Made by a program: the position numbers and the translations under genes | NCBI RefSeq assembly: GCF_002127325.2 | Contig: NC_035439.2 | Span: 141,266,827-141,330,826 of the forward strand | From: Helianthus annuus | Taxonomy: Eukaryota; Streptophyta; Magnoliopsida; Asterales; Asteraceae | Direction: 5' to 3' | DNA length: 64,000 nt | The notes under the pieces: generated by a model | Databases searched by the model: none | Told to the model about the DNA's origin: nothing | Seen by the model: only the letters and a program-made list of their open reading frames with translations | Shown: positions 1 to 11,045 of the stretch, one piece after another | Position numbering within the stretch: the first letter of the stretch is position 1 | How the letters are laid out: each line of letters begins with the position of its first letter

Positions 1-898
1 CAACTCATACAACCTGTATTAAACATTATGACCCATATGATGTACGAGTCTAACACGTTTAAACGACCTAGTATGACAATATTCCCATGTCGTATGATAT
101 ACATACACAGCGGTCATGTCTTTATATAATATGTCAGTGGTGCTTATTTTAGACGCAACCTTTAAAATAATCACAAGTTTTCCTACCCACGCATTGTGGC
201 GCACGGGTATTGTAGGTATACAGTAGGCGAAGGTTGAAGATAATGAAACGAATACCCATAGTCCCATACCGGTATAGACGTTGTTCGGTCAGTACTGGTT
301 TGGTTCGTTTCGTTACCGGTATGGTACCGACAATCAGTATATTTACAACACAAAGAAAAACAATATTCTGAACACAACGCATGCAATACAAAAAATAAAG
401 TTTGTTCACTCTTTCAAGGCTGCCTGCGCAACTCATCCGATCTAACCAATAAAAAACCATGTAACCAAAAGAATAAAGTCGTGTTTTACATTGACCGGAA
501 ACCAAAAAATGAATGCCGATACTAGTTCCAATAATACCGAAACTGGTACCGACGTTATGCCGGTTCCGAAAATACCGCAACCGGTACCAAAGTTGTTTTT
601 TGTTAATTCGTATATGAATTTAAACTTTCTTCGTTAGTGGTATTTGTTGGTTTTCTTTCTATTATATTTGTATATGACTTCTTCTCTGTGTATTTTTTTT
701 AGAATGACAAATTCACATACCTACTAAATCTACTCCTAAATTTTATACTAATGTTCATCATGGGACTAGAACCCACACCATTTGGGAGGAGGGGGGGGGG
801 GATATAAACATTTTTTAAATATTAAATCATATAGTTAATTTTAAATAAATTCTAAAGAAAATTCAGGATACACTGAAAGTTAAACTTTAAAAATTCTA

Positions 899-1266
899 GA
901 GTAAATTGCCATTTTAGTCCCTGTGGTTTGGGCCATTTTGGCAGTTTAGTCCAAAGGTTTCATTTTTAACATCTGGATCCAAAAAGGTTTCATTGTTGCC
1001 ATTTTGGTCCAACTGACTTAACTCCATCCATATCTGCTAAAGCTGCCAAGGGCATTTTTGTCATTTCATTTTTGTCCAACTGACTTAACTCCATCCATAT
1101 CTGACAAAAATGCCCTTGGCAGCTTTAACAGATATGGATGGAGTTAAGTCAGTTGGACCAAAATGGCAACGATGAAATCTTTTTGGATCCAGATGTTAAA
1201 AATGAAACATTTGGACTAAACTGGCAAAATGGCCTAAACCACAGGGACTAAAATGGCATTTAACTC
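899..1266. mobile_element. Fold-back (MITE-like) element
   Basis: Two arms of about 170-180 bases are near-perfect inverted repeats of each other. The left arm opens GAGTAAATTGCCATTTTAG and the right arm closes with its complement. The loop contains an extra direct copy of the stretch TCCAACTGACTTAACTCC, so one arm is partly duplicated. There is no coding capacity. Copy 2 of the segment (near 14,745) lacks it, which supports a discrete insertion, although the precise target duplication is unclear. Confidence 0.8.
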
Positions 1267-1515
1267 TTAAGGATTTTTATGTTTCTTAATTTACATTGGA
1301 CCAGTATTGGTGCCATGTGACATATAGTTGAAGTTAATGGATATTTCTAAAGTTGGTTTCATATAACAAAAAATTATGTCAAAATTGATAATTATGGCCA
1401 AGTTAACCATATATAATATGCTTTATAATTAAATGTGGTTTTAGAGTAATATGCCAATTTGGAATAGGCTTTGATGTTACAAAGATTCCTTTTTGGAGGA
1501 CATACACACCAGTAA

Positions 1516-3640
1516 GCCTAGAGGGTATGGTGACATCTCATCTTTGGAGGACAATTCGTCACGTAGGCGTCACGTCATAGTCCTTCCAAGGATGTCCATC
1601 CCCCAAAACTAGAGGGTACGGAAGGATGATCCTAGTCATAGTCCACCCACCAATTTAATGTTTTTTTTATTAATCTTCTAGTTTTTTTTAACGTTTAACA
1701 AATAAACTAACAAAATATTATCATTAATATTAAAAACCATTACATAAACTTAAAAAAAACTTAAATAAAAAATTAAAAAAAACATAAGCTTAAAAAAAAA
1801 GATAAACTTAAATCCTAATATATTAAAATAAGCTACTAGTCTTCGTCTTCCATGTCGTTGTCGGGTTCGTTTTGAGCGTTGTTCCAAATGTACTCCACCA
1901 AGTCCGCTTGTAGGTTATGATGTGTGTACTCGTTACGTAGAGCGAACATGTTCAAATCTTGTTGTTCCCCACTAACTGGAACAGAATTTTCAGTAGACGC
2001 GTTTTCATCGTACTCGTATATCGCTCTACCTTCGTCTTCAATGACCATGTTATGAAGGATGATACAAGCGTACATAATGTTTCGTAACCGCTTTGGTGTA
2101 GCCGAACGTGCTGGATGTTCAATGATTTGCCATTTTTTTGTAGAACACCAAAAGCCCGTTCAATATCTTTTCTCGCACCCTCTTGAAACTTCGCAAACTT
2201 TTTTCTTTTTTCGTCCGTCGGGTACGGAATAGTTTTAACAATTGTCGAGTACGCTGGGTATATCCCATCGGCTAGGTAGTAACCTCGCCTGTATTCCACA
2301 CCCGAAACCGTAAAGCTTGTGTCTGGACCTGTACCCGCCACTACATCCTCAAATATCTGTGACTGGTATATGATGTTAAGGTCGTTGAGCGAACCAGGTA
2401 GACCAAAAAAAGCATGCCAAATCCAGAGATCTTGTGACGCAACAGCCTCTAGAATAATAGTTAGATGTCCATGATCTCCCCTAGTATACTGACCTTGCCA
2501 GGAAACTGGGCAGTTCTGCCACGGCCAGTGCATGCAGTCAATGCTCCCGAGCATTCCTGGGAAACCATGTCTCTGTTCGTGTGCTTGATATAACTTTTGA
2601 ACGTCGTTTGCGTTCGGCTTCAGCATGTATCGCTTGCTATACAATTTGATAACCCATTGACAAAATTTGTGCAAACATAGACGTGCGGTTCTTTCAGACA
2701 TCCTTATATACTCGTCTAACGCATCAGGTGCGAAACCATATGCCAGTTGTCGAATGGCCGACGTACATTTTTGTAAATTACTGAAACCCCTTTGCCCACT
2801 AGCGTCGTTTCGCAGTGTAAAAAACGGATCAGACTGGGCCATGTCGCCTGCAATACGTAAAAACAGTGGACGACTCATGCGGAACCGACGTCGAAAAATG
2901 TCGGCTGGGTACACGGGTTCGTCGGCAAAATAATCGGCTACTAGTTTATTGTGGGCGGCTATAAATTTAAAACGAAACATAAATGAAATTAATTATAAAA
3001 TACATTTTCAAATCTATATAAAACATAACGAAAAAAAATACTAAAATACCTTCTTGGTCTCGTTTTAATTTTGGTCGTCTAGTTAGCCTTTGGGACGACG
3101 CTTCATCACCCGCCATGATGACCTGAGCCGCGTTCATAACCATGTTATGCATAATAGCATCCTCTTCCGAAGAATACCACGTAGACGAAGATGATGAAGA
3201 AATGGAAGAAATTGAAGAAGGTGAAGACATGATAATTCTTTAGAGGTAGATGGGGTGGTAGCGGGTAAAAATGGTATAAAAATAGATGAGTTTTTATAAA
3301 AAGGGTAGAGGGGTTATAAAATGTGAGAGAGATATGAGGTTGTAGTGGGTGAAAAGTTGTGAAAAAATGTGTAAAAGAGATGAGTATTTATAAAAGTGAG
3401 AGTGAATGAGGTTTTTTTTTTGAATTAATACCGTTTGAAATTTAATAAATTAAATTAGAAATTAATTTTTTTAACAACGGCTACTTTTCAGAAATTGGGC
3501 CCCACATTTGACCGTCGCCAACGTCTAAATATTGACGGAAAGGACGGGGACGGGGGGGGGGGGGGGGTGGGGGGGGGGTATGGTGTGGACGGCGTCGCAG
3601 GCGGGGGACGGAAGGGGGGAACTTGCCATACCGTGTAGCC
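1516..3640 (-). mobile_element. PIF/Harbinger DNA transposon
   Basis: The element is flanked by the 3-bp target duplication TAA (1,513-1,515 and 3,641-3,643), typical of PIF/Harbinger. The ends are imperfect inverted repeats (GCCTAGAGGGTATGG against GGCTACACGGTATGG). The paralogous segment at 14,934-14,940 reads straight through CAGTAAGAAG, giving the pre-insertion site. It contains one recognisable gene, the transposase on the minus strand; the usual second Myb/SANT-like gene is absent, so it needed help in trans. The right subterminal region holds G-runs at 3,548-3,578. Confidence 0.9.
1836..3230 (-). pseudogene. Harbinger DDE transposase, two exons, one frameshift
   Basis: Exon 1 (3,230-3,050) has a serine-rich start and ends KLKRDQE. 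A 91-base GT-AG intron (3,049-2,959) joins it to AAHNKLVADYF in exon 2 (from 2,958), matching the usual Harbinger sequence across this junction. DDE residues are visible as SIDCMHW (D), YYLADGIYP (D) and KDIERAFGVLQ (E). A seven-A run at about 2,133-2,139 is one base short for the frame, after which the C-terminus (MYACIILHNMV, to 1,836) continues in another frame. Role: cut-and-paste of the element and its MITEs. It is otherwise full length (roughly 440 residues), so the break is either recent or a sequencing slip. Confidence 0.88.
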
Positions 3641-3702
3641 TAAGAAGAGTGACTGGACTGGTTGCATACCAAGTACCTCAGGTATTCAAGCTCACATTTA
3701 AT

Positions 3703-4612
3703 TCATATATGATAAAATTCAAAGTGAATGAATAGTGAATTTCATATATGATATAATTCAAAGTGAATGAATAGTGAATTATGGGGTATGGGTCGGGGTT
3801 GTGACGTGGGTTGGTAAAAACGCCTAAGTCACCACTCCGGGTGGGCTTGGGTTTCGGCGTGGCCCTTTGGGCGGGGGTTTCAGCCCGGGGGCGGGGGTTG
3901 TGGCGTGGGTTGGGTACAAACGCCCAAGTCACCACCCCGGGTGGGCTTAATGAACAGTGAATTTAGGGTATATTAGAATATGGGGTATGGGGCGGGGGTT
4001 GTGGCGTGGGTTGGGTACAAACGCACAAGTCACCACCCCGGGTGGGCTTGGGTTTCGGCGTGGCCCCTTCGGCGGGGGTTTCAGCCCGGGGGCGGGGGTT
4101 GTGGCGTGGGTTGGGTACAAACGCCCAAGTCACCACCCCGGGTGGGCTTCGGTTTCGGCGTGGCCCCTTGGGCGGGGGTTTCAGCCCGGGCGTTGGTCGG
4201 GGCTATCAAGATGACATGGCGGGATCTCATTGGCCAAGACAAGTAGTCGTTGGCCAACAGCTATGTGTTTAAAAAAATTATTCACTATAAATACTCACAC
4301 TTCTATTCATTTTTTTACCACAGCTACTCCACCTCTTCTATAATCATCTCTATCTTATTTTAAAAAAAAAATTCTCATCCAACCACAATACGAAAAATGA
4401 ATCCTCATAATCGTGGTTTTGACCCGAACAATCTGTGGGCATTCCAAGAAACACCTAGCCCAGCATCCAATCGTCCAATTGCTCCCTTTTTAATACACTC
4501 CACGATGCCGGATATGGCTGGTTACGCATCGTTTATCTCGAATCGTTTGAAGAATGATGTCGGTAGAAAACACCAATGCCTTTTGCGCAACGCACGTCAT
4601 TGAAAAACACTA
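3703..4612 (+). mobile_element. GC-rich non-autonomous insertion with tandem repeats and ORF1-like start
   Basis: This block of about 910 bases is absent from copy 2, where TTTAATTAACCATAG is continuous. It opens with two copies of a roughly 39-base AT-rich unit (TCATATATGATA...). It continues with at least three copies of a roughly 125-base GC-rich unit containing GGCGTGGGTTGGGTAC and CACCCCGGGTGGGC (3,785-4,200). A TATA-like CTATAAATACTC (4,285) precedes an open frame at 4,397-4,603 beginning MNPHNRGFDPNNLWAFQE. That resembles the start of the Myb/SANT-like ORF1 of Harbinger elements, by recollection only. It is probably a deletion derivative; the target duplication is ambiguous in the TTAATTAA context. 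Confidence 0.6.
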
Positions 4613-4925
4613 ATTAATCATAGTATGCCAAAGAAAAAAAATGCAAAGCAACCATATTAATTTATTTTGTTATATTTTTTAAATAATAACGCTTGTTTCT
4701 ATTCTGTTACACTAATAATTGTACATTATTCACCCTTGCCCATAACTAAACTTGTACATGTAAACATAAGTATATCCAAGTGATCAACCCTAAGCATGGG
4801 CCCATTCAAAGCGGACGCCCGTGACTTACTTGTCCTTGAGGGCCCGTCTGCAATCCTTAAAAGAATTCCCATCTGCGAGCCTTTGGCTCAAAGCGTGCCC
4901 ATTCCCATTATAGATTTATAGGTGC

Positions 4926-5191
4926 ACTAAAGGGTTTTTTTTTTTTTTTTTTTTTTTAAACGGCAAATTTGGATCACTGACGGATCATTGAAGTATCATC
5001 GTGCCACCAGCAGAACCACCCGATCATATCCATCTCCACTAGGCAATAATGCCTATACACCAATTCAGGAGGAAACCCAATAAATCTGGGAAAACCCCCT
5101 TTGTGGGAATCGAACCCATGACCTAATGGTCATAAGCCTTATCCCACCCCCAATACCACTAGGCTATAATGCCATGGGTACTAAAGGGTTT
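4926..5191 (-). mobile_element. tRNA-derived SINE, full length
   Basis: The minus-strand head near 5,179 carries a tRNA-like promoter, with A-box-like TAGCCTAGTGGTATTGG and B box GGGTTCGATTCCC. The body runs left to a poly(A) tail, seen as a T-run at 4,935-4,957. A 12-bp target duplication, ACTAAAGGGTTT, sits at 4,926-4,937 and 5,180-5,191. The paralogous copy near 15,330 has this word once with no insertion. A truncated sister lies at 16,369-16,462. Confidence 0.92.
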
Positions 5192-5274
5192 TAGTATATG
5201 ATAATTAATTGGGATAAGCTTTTAAACATATTGGGAGGGGATATCTTGGGTTAAAAAAAACAATACCAACTTGA

Positions 5275-5610
5275 CAGAGCCGTCCTCGAAAACTTTTGAA
5301 AAAAATTAGGCCTCGGGCGACGAAAAGAATTGGGCCCAAAATTATGGTTAAGGGTAAATGAATTACAAAAAAAAAAAAAAAAAAAAAAGAAAAACTTAAT
5401 GATGAAGCAAAGATTCAAACTTGAGACCTTTGCATTATTTTAAGATGGTTTTTGCCACTACACCACCAATATTTTTTTGCATATTAAACTGATGAATATA
5501 CTAAATATATAATTTAATAAACATATACAAGCTTATAAAGATTTTTCGGCCCTTTGAAATTTTGGGCCTCGGACGTCGACACAGGTTTGCCGGGCCCAAA
5601 ACCGGCCCTG
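5275..5610. mobile_element. hAT-type MITE
   Basis: This 336-base non-coding element is flanked by the 8-bp duplication CAACTTGA (5,267-5,274 and 5,611-5,618). The ends are short inverted repeats, CAGAGCCG and CAGGGCCG, typical of hAT elements. The paralogous copy near 15,470 has an uninterrupted CTTGATCAAG. An A-run at 5,368-5,388 is internal. Confidence 0.88.
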
Positions 5611-6164
5611 CAACTTGATCAAGTAATACTAATTTTGCATTATATCTTTTTATAGCCCCCCCCCCCCCCAAAAAAAAAAAAAAAAAAAAAAAAAAAACAT
5701 ATAACTTTGTTCTTACCAAAGGTTGTTGTAGAGTGTGCCATGATACCATTTTAGCATGTTAGGTGAGTTCAAAATAGAAAAATAAAATGATGTTCTTAAT
5801 GTGTATTGCTGGGAAGTTCAGAATATCTATATATGGAGGGAATTTAATAATGTAAGGTGACCTATCAAGTTTGTTCCATTAATACTGGATCTGAAACACA
5901 ATCTTTTCTACATGGGTTTAGGGATTGTGGTCTACTTTCACTTCTTTATATATCTTCATAGATAGGAGAAGTGTTTTGGGCTTCATATCAAGAGGTGCAA
6001 AGACATTACATAGGGAATAATCCGTTGTTACAAGTAATTTTTGATCTTGGTTTTAATATAAAATGTAAATAGTACTACATTTACTGATCCTTCTAGGGTT
6101 TGTTCAATACCGGCATTAGGTCAAGAAAGTATTGATAGTAGTTGTGACACCAAAAGTTGTGTTT

Positions 6165-6303
6165 AGTTTTAGGGTTTGACCTGGATGCGTGTTCAAATAC
6201 GGGTGGTGGCGGTGGTAAGAGGCGGAAGAGGAGTAGCGTTACACCGCCGGTCATGGGCGGGTTAGATCTCGAGTTGAGGCTAGCTAGCTTTCATGCATGG
6301 TGA
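6165..6303 (+). pseudogene. Possible C2H2 zinc-finger repressor C-terminus (EAR-like motif)
   Basis: An open stretch after an in-frame stop encodes a glycine run, a basic cluster KRRKR and then VMGGLDLELRLASF before a stop. LDLELRL is the form of the EAR repression motif found at the very C-terminus of many plant C2H2 zinc-finger proteins, where it recruits TOPLESS co-repressors. No QALGGH zinc finger is seen upstream, so at best this is a detached 3' fragment. It may instead be a chance frame; confidence is low. Confidence 0.35.
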
Positions 6304-6814
6304 AGCATTCAACAAGTATGCTAAGGGAGTGAAGTAGGGTTACAATAATAGTGAAAGTTTTCTAATTACTTGAGAATTAGTGTAATAGAAGTTTTCTCAT
6401 GTTAACATTTGATGTTTTGAGATTGAAAACAAGTTGATTAATGAAGCACTTGTGTTCATCGTATTAAGTTTCTGTTTTCTTGTCATTTGGTTTTATTATG
6501 TAAGAAATTAAAATGGTTATGCTTATGGCCCTATTTACCTATAAATATTAGTTTATGTCTTTAATTGTCTCATGTGATCAAGGAGTCAATATAGAATAGT
6601 TAATTAGCATATATGACTAATAATCTTTTTGTCCCTTTAACTTTTTTAATTAGTCAACATACTTAATTACAGAAAAAAACACATTCGAGTTGGACGATCG
6701 ACTAACAAACAAACCCTCCGTTGATGGATCCTAATTAATATTCCTAATTATTGCATTCGATCGGCATTTCAATTTCAATGTGCATGTTGTTCTTGGGAGT
6801 AAGACAAACGAATG

Positions 6815-6905
6815 TGCCGTTGACCGTTCAGATTCTGGTTTACAACTCAGAGGTCACAAGTTCGAATCCTGTTGGGGACATATATTTTCATTCAAAAGAA
6901 AAATA
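6815..6905 (+). mobile_element. SINE-like relic
   Basis: The stretch CAAGTTCGAATCCTG (near 6,860) is a B-box-like pol III promoter word. It is followed by TTGGGGACAT and an A-rich tail (6,893-6,922), as in a tRNA-derived SINE. The A box is not convincing and I found no target duplication. Confidence 0.4.
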
Positions 6906-7569
6906 AAAAAAATAAAAATAATCCAAGCATATTAACACGTAAAAAACGTGAAATATTATGAGATATCTATACGTAAATAAGTAAAAAATATCATAGTTTT
7001 ATATATGAAGAGAATAAAAAGTCTTTGTATATAACTAGATATAATTCATAAAAATTCATCCTTACAAATTAAGGAATAAATATAATTAATGAGGATCAGA
7101 AAAACGCCACACTAAGAAGTACATAATTTTTGTTTAAGATCAAGCTAATTCCAGCATAGTAATCTTAAGTGTGTATAAGAGAACTAGGTTATTCCCCGGG
7201 TAGGTATCCGGATAGGAAAATTTAAATTACAATCAAAAGCAACAATAATATACGGGTTCAATAGTCATCAAAACACTCTTAAATCTTTTTATGAATATGT
7301 GTGTTGAGAAATGATATGTTTTTTTTTGAAAAAAAAAATACATTTAAACATGAACCTTGAAATAAAGGAAACGTTCCGTTACTTATGTAGATATTAAATT
7401 ACATTAAACTGAAAAATGTAGCTCCCAATCATGAATTTCTCAACTGATTCGTGTACATATAAAAATTATTCTAAGGTTCTTAATACACGATATTTTTCTA
7501 GCAAAATAAAGATACCTTGGATGTGGATCACCCTTGATAAACTCATATAAACACAACTTGAATTGTTTT

Positions 7570-8022
7570 AGTTGCAAAAATATGTAACATATTTCGACCC
7601 GAACCTATTTTGTGACTGGTCATTCAACACACCCACTCTCCGGCTCCTGTTGTTCTTTATCTTCGTCATCATCTCCTTTACAACCTCTTCTTCCACATTC
7701 TCGGTCTCTATATACTCAAATGCAATTCTACAATAGTTAGTTTTCCTTCTTTAAATTCTCTCTACGTTAACATTGAACAAAACCCATTATTACTATACTA
7801 CCATTTTTTAATAAAAAAAAGAAATTTAAAAGCATATACCTTGAAGCTATGGATCTCATTCCGAAGCCGATCCTGAATGCTCCTTAGCTCATATAGATAA
7901 TGATACTCAAAGCTTTCGACATTTTCCTTTGACAACTTTGGTCCCACAAAGTAAATAGCAGGAAGTACAATCGGGCCTAATGCAAACGGCACGCAAACCA
8001 CAGTAAAAATTTGATTAGTCAC
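7570..8022 (-). pseudogene. Two exon-like pieces of an unrecognised protein inside the Helitron
   Basis: Reading leftwards, 8,022-7,840 encodes a hydrophobic segment ([19 protein letters not shown]) and then a charged stretch ([18 protein letters not shown]...), ending at a good donor, TTCAAG/GTATAT. A second piece after an acceptor near 7,730 encodes FEYIETENVEEEVVKEMM and a basic tail. The two pieces do not join in the same frame. I do not recognise the family; a membrane protein is the most that can be inferred. Confidence 0.4.
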
Positions 8023-8429
8023 ATTTAATGAAGAATACGGCTACATCTACATATGATTGTAAGGTAAGTTGCTATGTGCTTATGATCAATAACGAATTAA
8101 TTTGATAAATAATCAAACTTTATGATTAATATTACGAATCGAACCGAGTAGATAATTTTCTACATTAATACAAAACTAAAAAAAAGGTCATTAGTTAACT
8201 TTTTTTTATGTAGCTCAAGTGGGTGAAGACATATTTGATAACAATCAAATAAGTGCTAAATGGGTCTTTAAACATAGAACTTCCTAAATTATTTAGAACA
8301 ATATATAACAAAAACAATGAAAAATATAATTTTTGTTCTGAATTAACTGATCCACCCTCTCTCCTATTATTTTTAGGGTGTCATTTCAAGTCCTAAATAA
8401 ATTATAAACAAAAACAAAGGCAAAGTTAC

Positions 8430-8565
8430 CGAAGCCGCTTTAGACTGAAGATCAATAGTAAGGTGGTCTTTAAGAGTAATCACAACAGGGTACTCAGAAG
8501 CTATAAAAACATGATTCTTTATAGACTTTAAACACTTGATCAGTTGAACCGGAGTAGTCAACGTC
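8430..8565 (-). pseudogene. Phosphoinositide phospholipase C exon (X domain), captured
   Basis: One exon of 136 bases bounded by TAG/GAC and TCG/GTAAC encodes LTTPVQLIKCLKSIKNHVF and then SEYPVVITLKDHLT. This matches the conserved X-domain region of plant PI-PLC enzymes, which cleave PIP2 to IP3 and diacylglycerol. The catalytic histidines lie mostly in other exons, and no neighbouring PLC exon was found. It is therefore an isolated fragment, as expected for gene capture by a Helitron. Splice sites and frame are intact, so it could be spliced into a chimeric transcript. Confidence 0.75.
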
Positions 8566-8774
8566 CTATGAAGACATAACCAAAAATTCATGATCAGCAT
8601 ACATGAATATATGATTAGCACAATAGTCATCAAAATCTCCTTTAAGAGTTTTGATCCATTTGACTTCTTTTTAAAGACTGATTATAATTTTCTTGTTATT
8701 GTTTTCAATTACAACAGGAATGGGTGTGGGTGCACAATTGTTCTTTCTTGTGAGCCAACTCCAAGTATAAGTAT

Positions 8775-8934
8775 TGTAAAATGGGTACCAGTACCGAATA
8801 TAACTGGTACGGTACCGGAATTTACCGGTAAATCAACCAAAATACCGGTATCAAAAAATAGAAAAATGGGTACCGGTATCAAAAATAACCGGTATGGTAC
8901 GGCACCGGTACCCGGTACCAAATGCTCATCCCTA
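8775..8934. mobile_element. GGTACC-rich MITE fragment
   Basis: The right end CTCATCCCTA and an interior dense in GGTACCGG words match the elements at 35,098-35,338, 39,428-39,717 and 43,335-43,600. The opposite terminus (TAGGGATGAG) is missing, so this copy is truncated. Confidence 0.65.
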
Positions 8935-9255
8935 GCTAACTCCTTATAATTTTGCATGTGCTGTGAGCAAGCCAAACAACTTAGCCGTTCAAAAGCATTA
9001 GTTGGTTTTTATTCATTTACTACTGATAATAGAAATGATTGACTTCATATGTTTACCTAAAAGTTGTATACATCAAATTTTTAGATAATCTTATTCACAA
9101 AAATGAAACTGTACCTCCTAGAATAGTAAATCACATTACAGAATAAGTATGATAATACCTCAATTGCTATGTTTACTTGAGCTGTGACATATTCATATAC
9201 TTCAAATAGGCATTCCAAATGATTTTCACTACGAAATCAACTAACCCACAAAAAA

Positions 9256-11045
9256 CCGCCATTAGAGACCTTAATCGATGACCAAAGGAATGGTAAATCG
9301 AAATCTTACACAATCAAATATCAAATAAATGGGAGGAAGTGACTCTTCCCCAAGTTGCTTCATAGCTACATTAAAAGAATCATCAAAAAGGTGAGTATAT
9401 CCACAAAACAATAAACAAACAGTCTGAAATAGAAAGCCAAACAAACTTTTCTTAAGTTTACAATATCTAACCATCCTCTCATCCTCGAAATTAGCTTCAA
9501 GTGAACCACCATATGCGGCATAAAACAATCTTATATCAATAGTTAAAAACTCCAAAGGATTCCTTGATGCAAATTCAGAAACAACCTTAATCTCATCAGA
9601 TTCAAAAATCTCCTTATTCGCGTCTTAAGTTATTCCCCAGGAGGTTAGAAAAGTCTCCTTTGTTTCTGTAGTTTTTTCATGATTATTTTTGTATCAGAGG
9701 CTCACATAATCTTCTTCTTATGTTCTCATAAAGTGATAACAGCCTTTGTGATACATCAGATAATGTTCTTTTAAAAACACTAATCATAACCCTCTGTTTA
9801 AAACAAACATAAAAAAAGTGTGCCAAAATCACAATGGAGATGCCTTAAAAATACGCCACATGTCTAGCCTTATTTTCATTTGTTATACATAATAGAAATA
9901 GATAATAGAGCATCGGAGATTAACCTACATAGCGTTTTAGAAGCGTGGTGTTTCACACTGTTAAAATATTATTTCTTACAATAGCCTGCTAGCTTTGCAT
10001 TACAAAAAAAGCTATGCATTCAGGGAATCCATTGCGTTGAGAAAAAGAAACGCATTTGTGGAGTCCGGTAGCGGACATTTGAGTTGTTATCATGGTGAGG
10101 CCTTCAACATCTATAAAAATCATAGTAAGAAGTAGTGAGTTTTTTATGTTGCTACAAATTAGAATTATGTTGCGGCGGGGTTATTCGCGTTAGTCTTTTG
10201 CATACCATAAAACAACATTTAATTACCTGCCATAGAGTATTTACACCTATAATATGAAGTATCAAATACCTACCAAAGGATTTATTTCTGCCAGGTTGTA
10301 TAATTTCACATTTTTAAGTTGAAGCCGCTCCTGCAAACCACGAAAATGTATATTAAAATGAATATTGAAATCCAAATCATCACTCCATGGGTTCATTAGA
10401 TGTAAAAGCGTGATAACGTTGGATTAATTAATCAAAGACTCTCGTATATACATCGCATAAAAGAAAAGCAAAATTAGATGAGATCACACATCTTTTTTTA
10501 CTTCTTTATTATATAATAAACATGAATTTATTTTAGTTATTCAAATATAAATCTGATGTTCTTTTCCCCAGAATCAAACACTCGCATAAGGCGAAGTATC
10601 TACGTAAGTAAAAGGATGGGTGCAAGGCTAAACGCTATTAGTACAGGTGCACTTAATAAAGGCAAAATTATTAAGGGGCACTTAATATTATATACATTTG
10701 AAAAACAAAAATACATTTCACGAAGACACATACATTTTGAGTTAAATAAAATAAAAGAAAACCCATCACTTGCAAAATGCGATAGAGTAAACCCACTATT
10801 TGAGCAACATGGTAGAGATAATTGTTGTAACTTAACTTTATGTATGGATATTTTCACAAATTTGAACACTTATAAGTTAAAAAGTCTTTGTTATTTTTTT
10901 TTACCCAAATAACTTTCTTAGATAGTTTTAGTTTATAATTAATTTACATACTTTTTCAATTGTTTTGTTAGAATCATACATAGTTTATACCTGGACAAAA
11001 TCATCCACATGAAGGTCCGATAGAAGGGGTCCGTACCAATTATCT
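9256..11045 (-). pseudogene. Exon-like pieces of an unidentified host gene in the Helitron
   Basis: Three minus-strand pieces look like real exons. One ends at 10,991 (WYGPLLSDLHVDDFVQ, then GTATAA). A second at about 10,331-10,275 sits between CAG and GTAGGT (ERLQLKNVKLYNLAEINPL). A third at about 9,620-9,256 contains KEIFESDEIKVVSEFASRN and EFLTIDIRLFYAAYGG. They may derive from one gene, but I cannot name it. With the PLC exon lying between this group and the 7.6-8.0 kb pieces, the element appears mosaic. Other stretches of 9.6-13.3 kb show only weak, AT-rich open frames. Confidence 0.4.

Larger units (their letters stand above)
1..6090. repeat. Paralogous segment, copy 1 (interrupted by five insertions)
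   Basis: Positions 1-897 match 13,853-14,745 almost base for base, and collinearity continues in blocks: 1,346-1,515 with 14,760-14,936, 3,641-3,702 with about 14,934-15,010, 4,613-4,937 with 15,010-15,345, 5,192-5,274 with 15,345-15,475, and 5,619-6,020 with 15,475-16,345. The gaps are transposons present only in this copy and annotated separately. I recognise no coding sequence in the shared backbone; the open frames at 149-580 and 14,003-14,434 are the same shadow in both copies. The first 600 bases are rich in ACCGGTAC-like words. The window begins inside this copy, so its true left edge is unseen. Confidence 0.85.
6091..7183. other. AT-rich spacer
   Basis: This is the backbone to the right of copy 1. 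Apart from a possible zinc-finger tail (6,165-6,303) and a SINE-like stretch (6,815-6,905) I see no genes. Poly-C/poly-A tracts lie just left of it (5,657-5,697). Confidence 0.5.

Noticed and set aside
149..580. 143-residue minus-strand open frame, repeated at 14,003-14,434
   Set aside because: The same frame occurs in both copies of a non-coding duplicated segment, has no recognisable domain, and is rich in ACCGGTA repeats. It is a shadow of the repeat.
3957..4272. Three overlapping plus-strand frames of Gly/Trp/Pro-rich protein
   Set aside because: They are three-frame readings of a GC-rich tandem repeat, not genes.
5100..5175. tRNA-like sequence with GGTTCGATTCC
   Set aside because: No cloverleaf or acceptor pairing. 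It has a poly(A) tail and target duplication and is the head of a SINE. The same applies at 16,378, 29,725 and 63,255.
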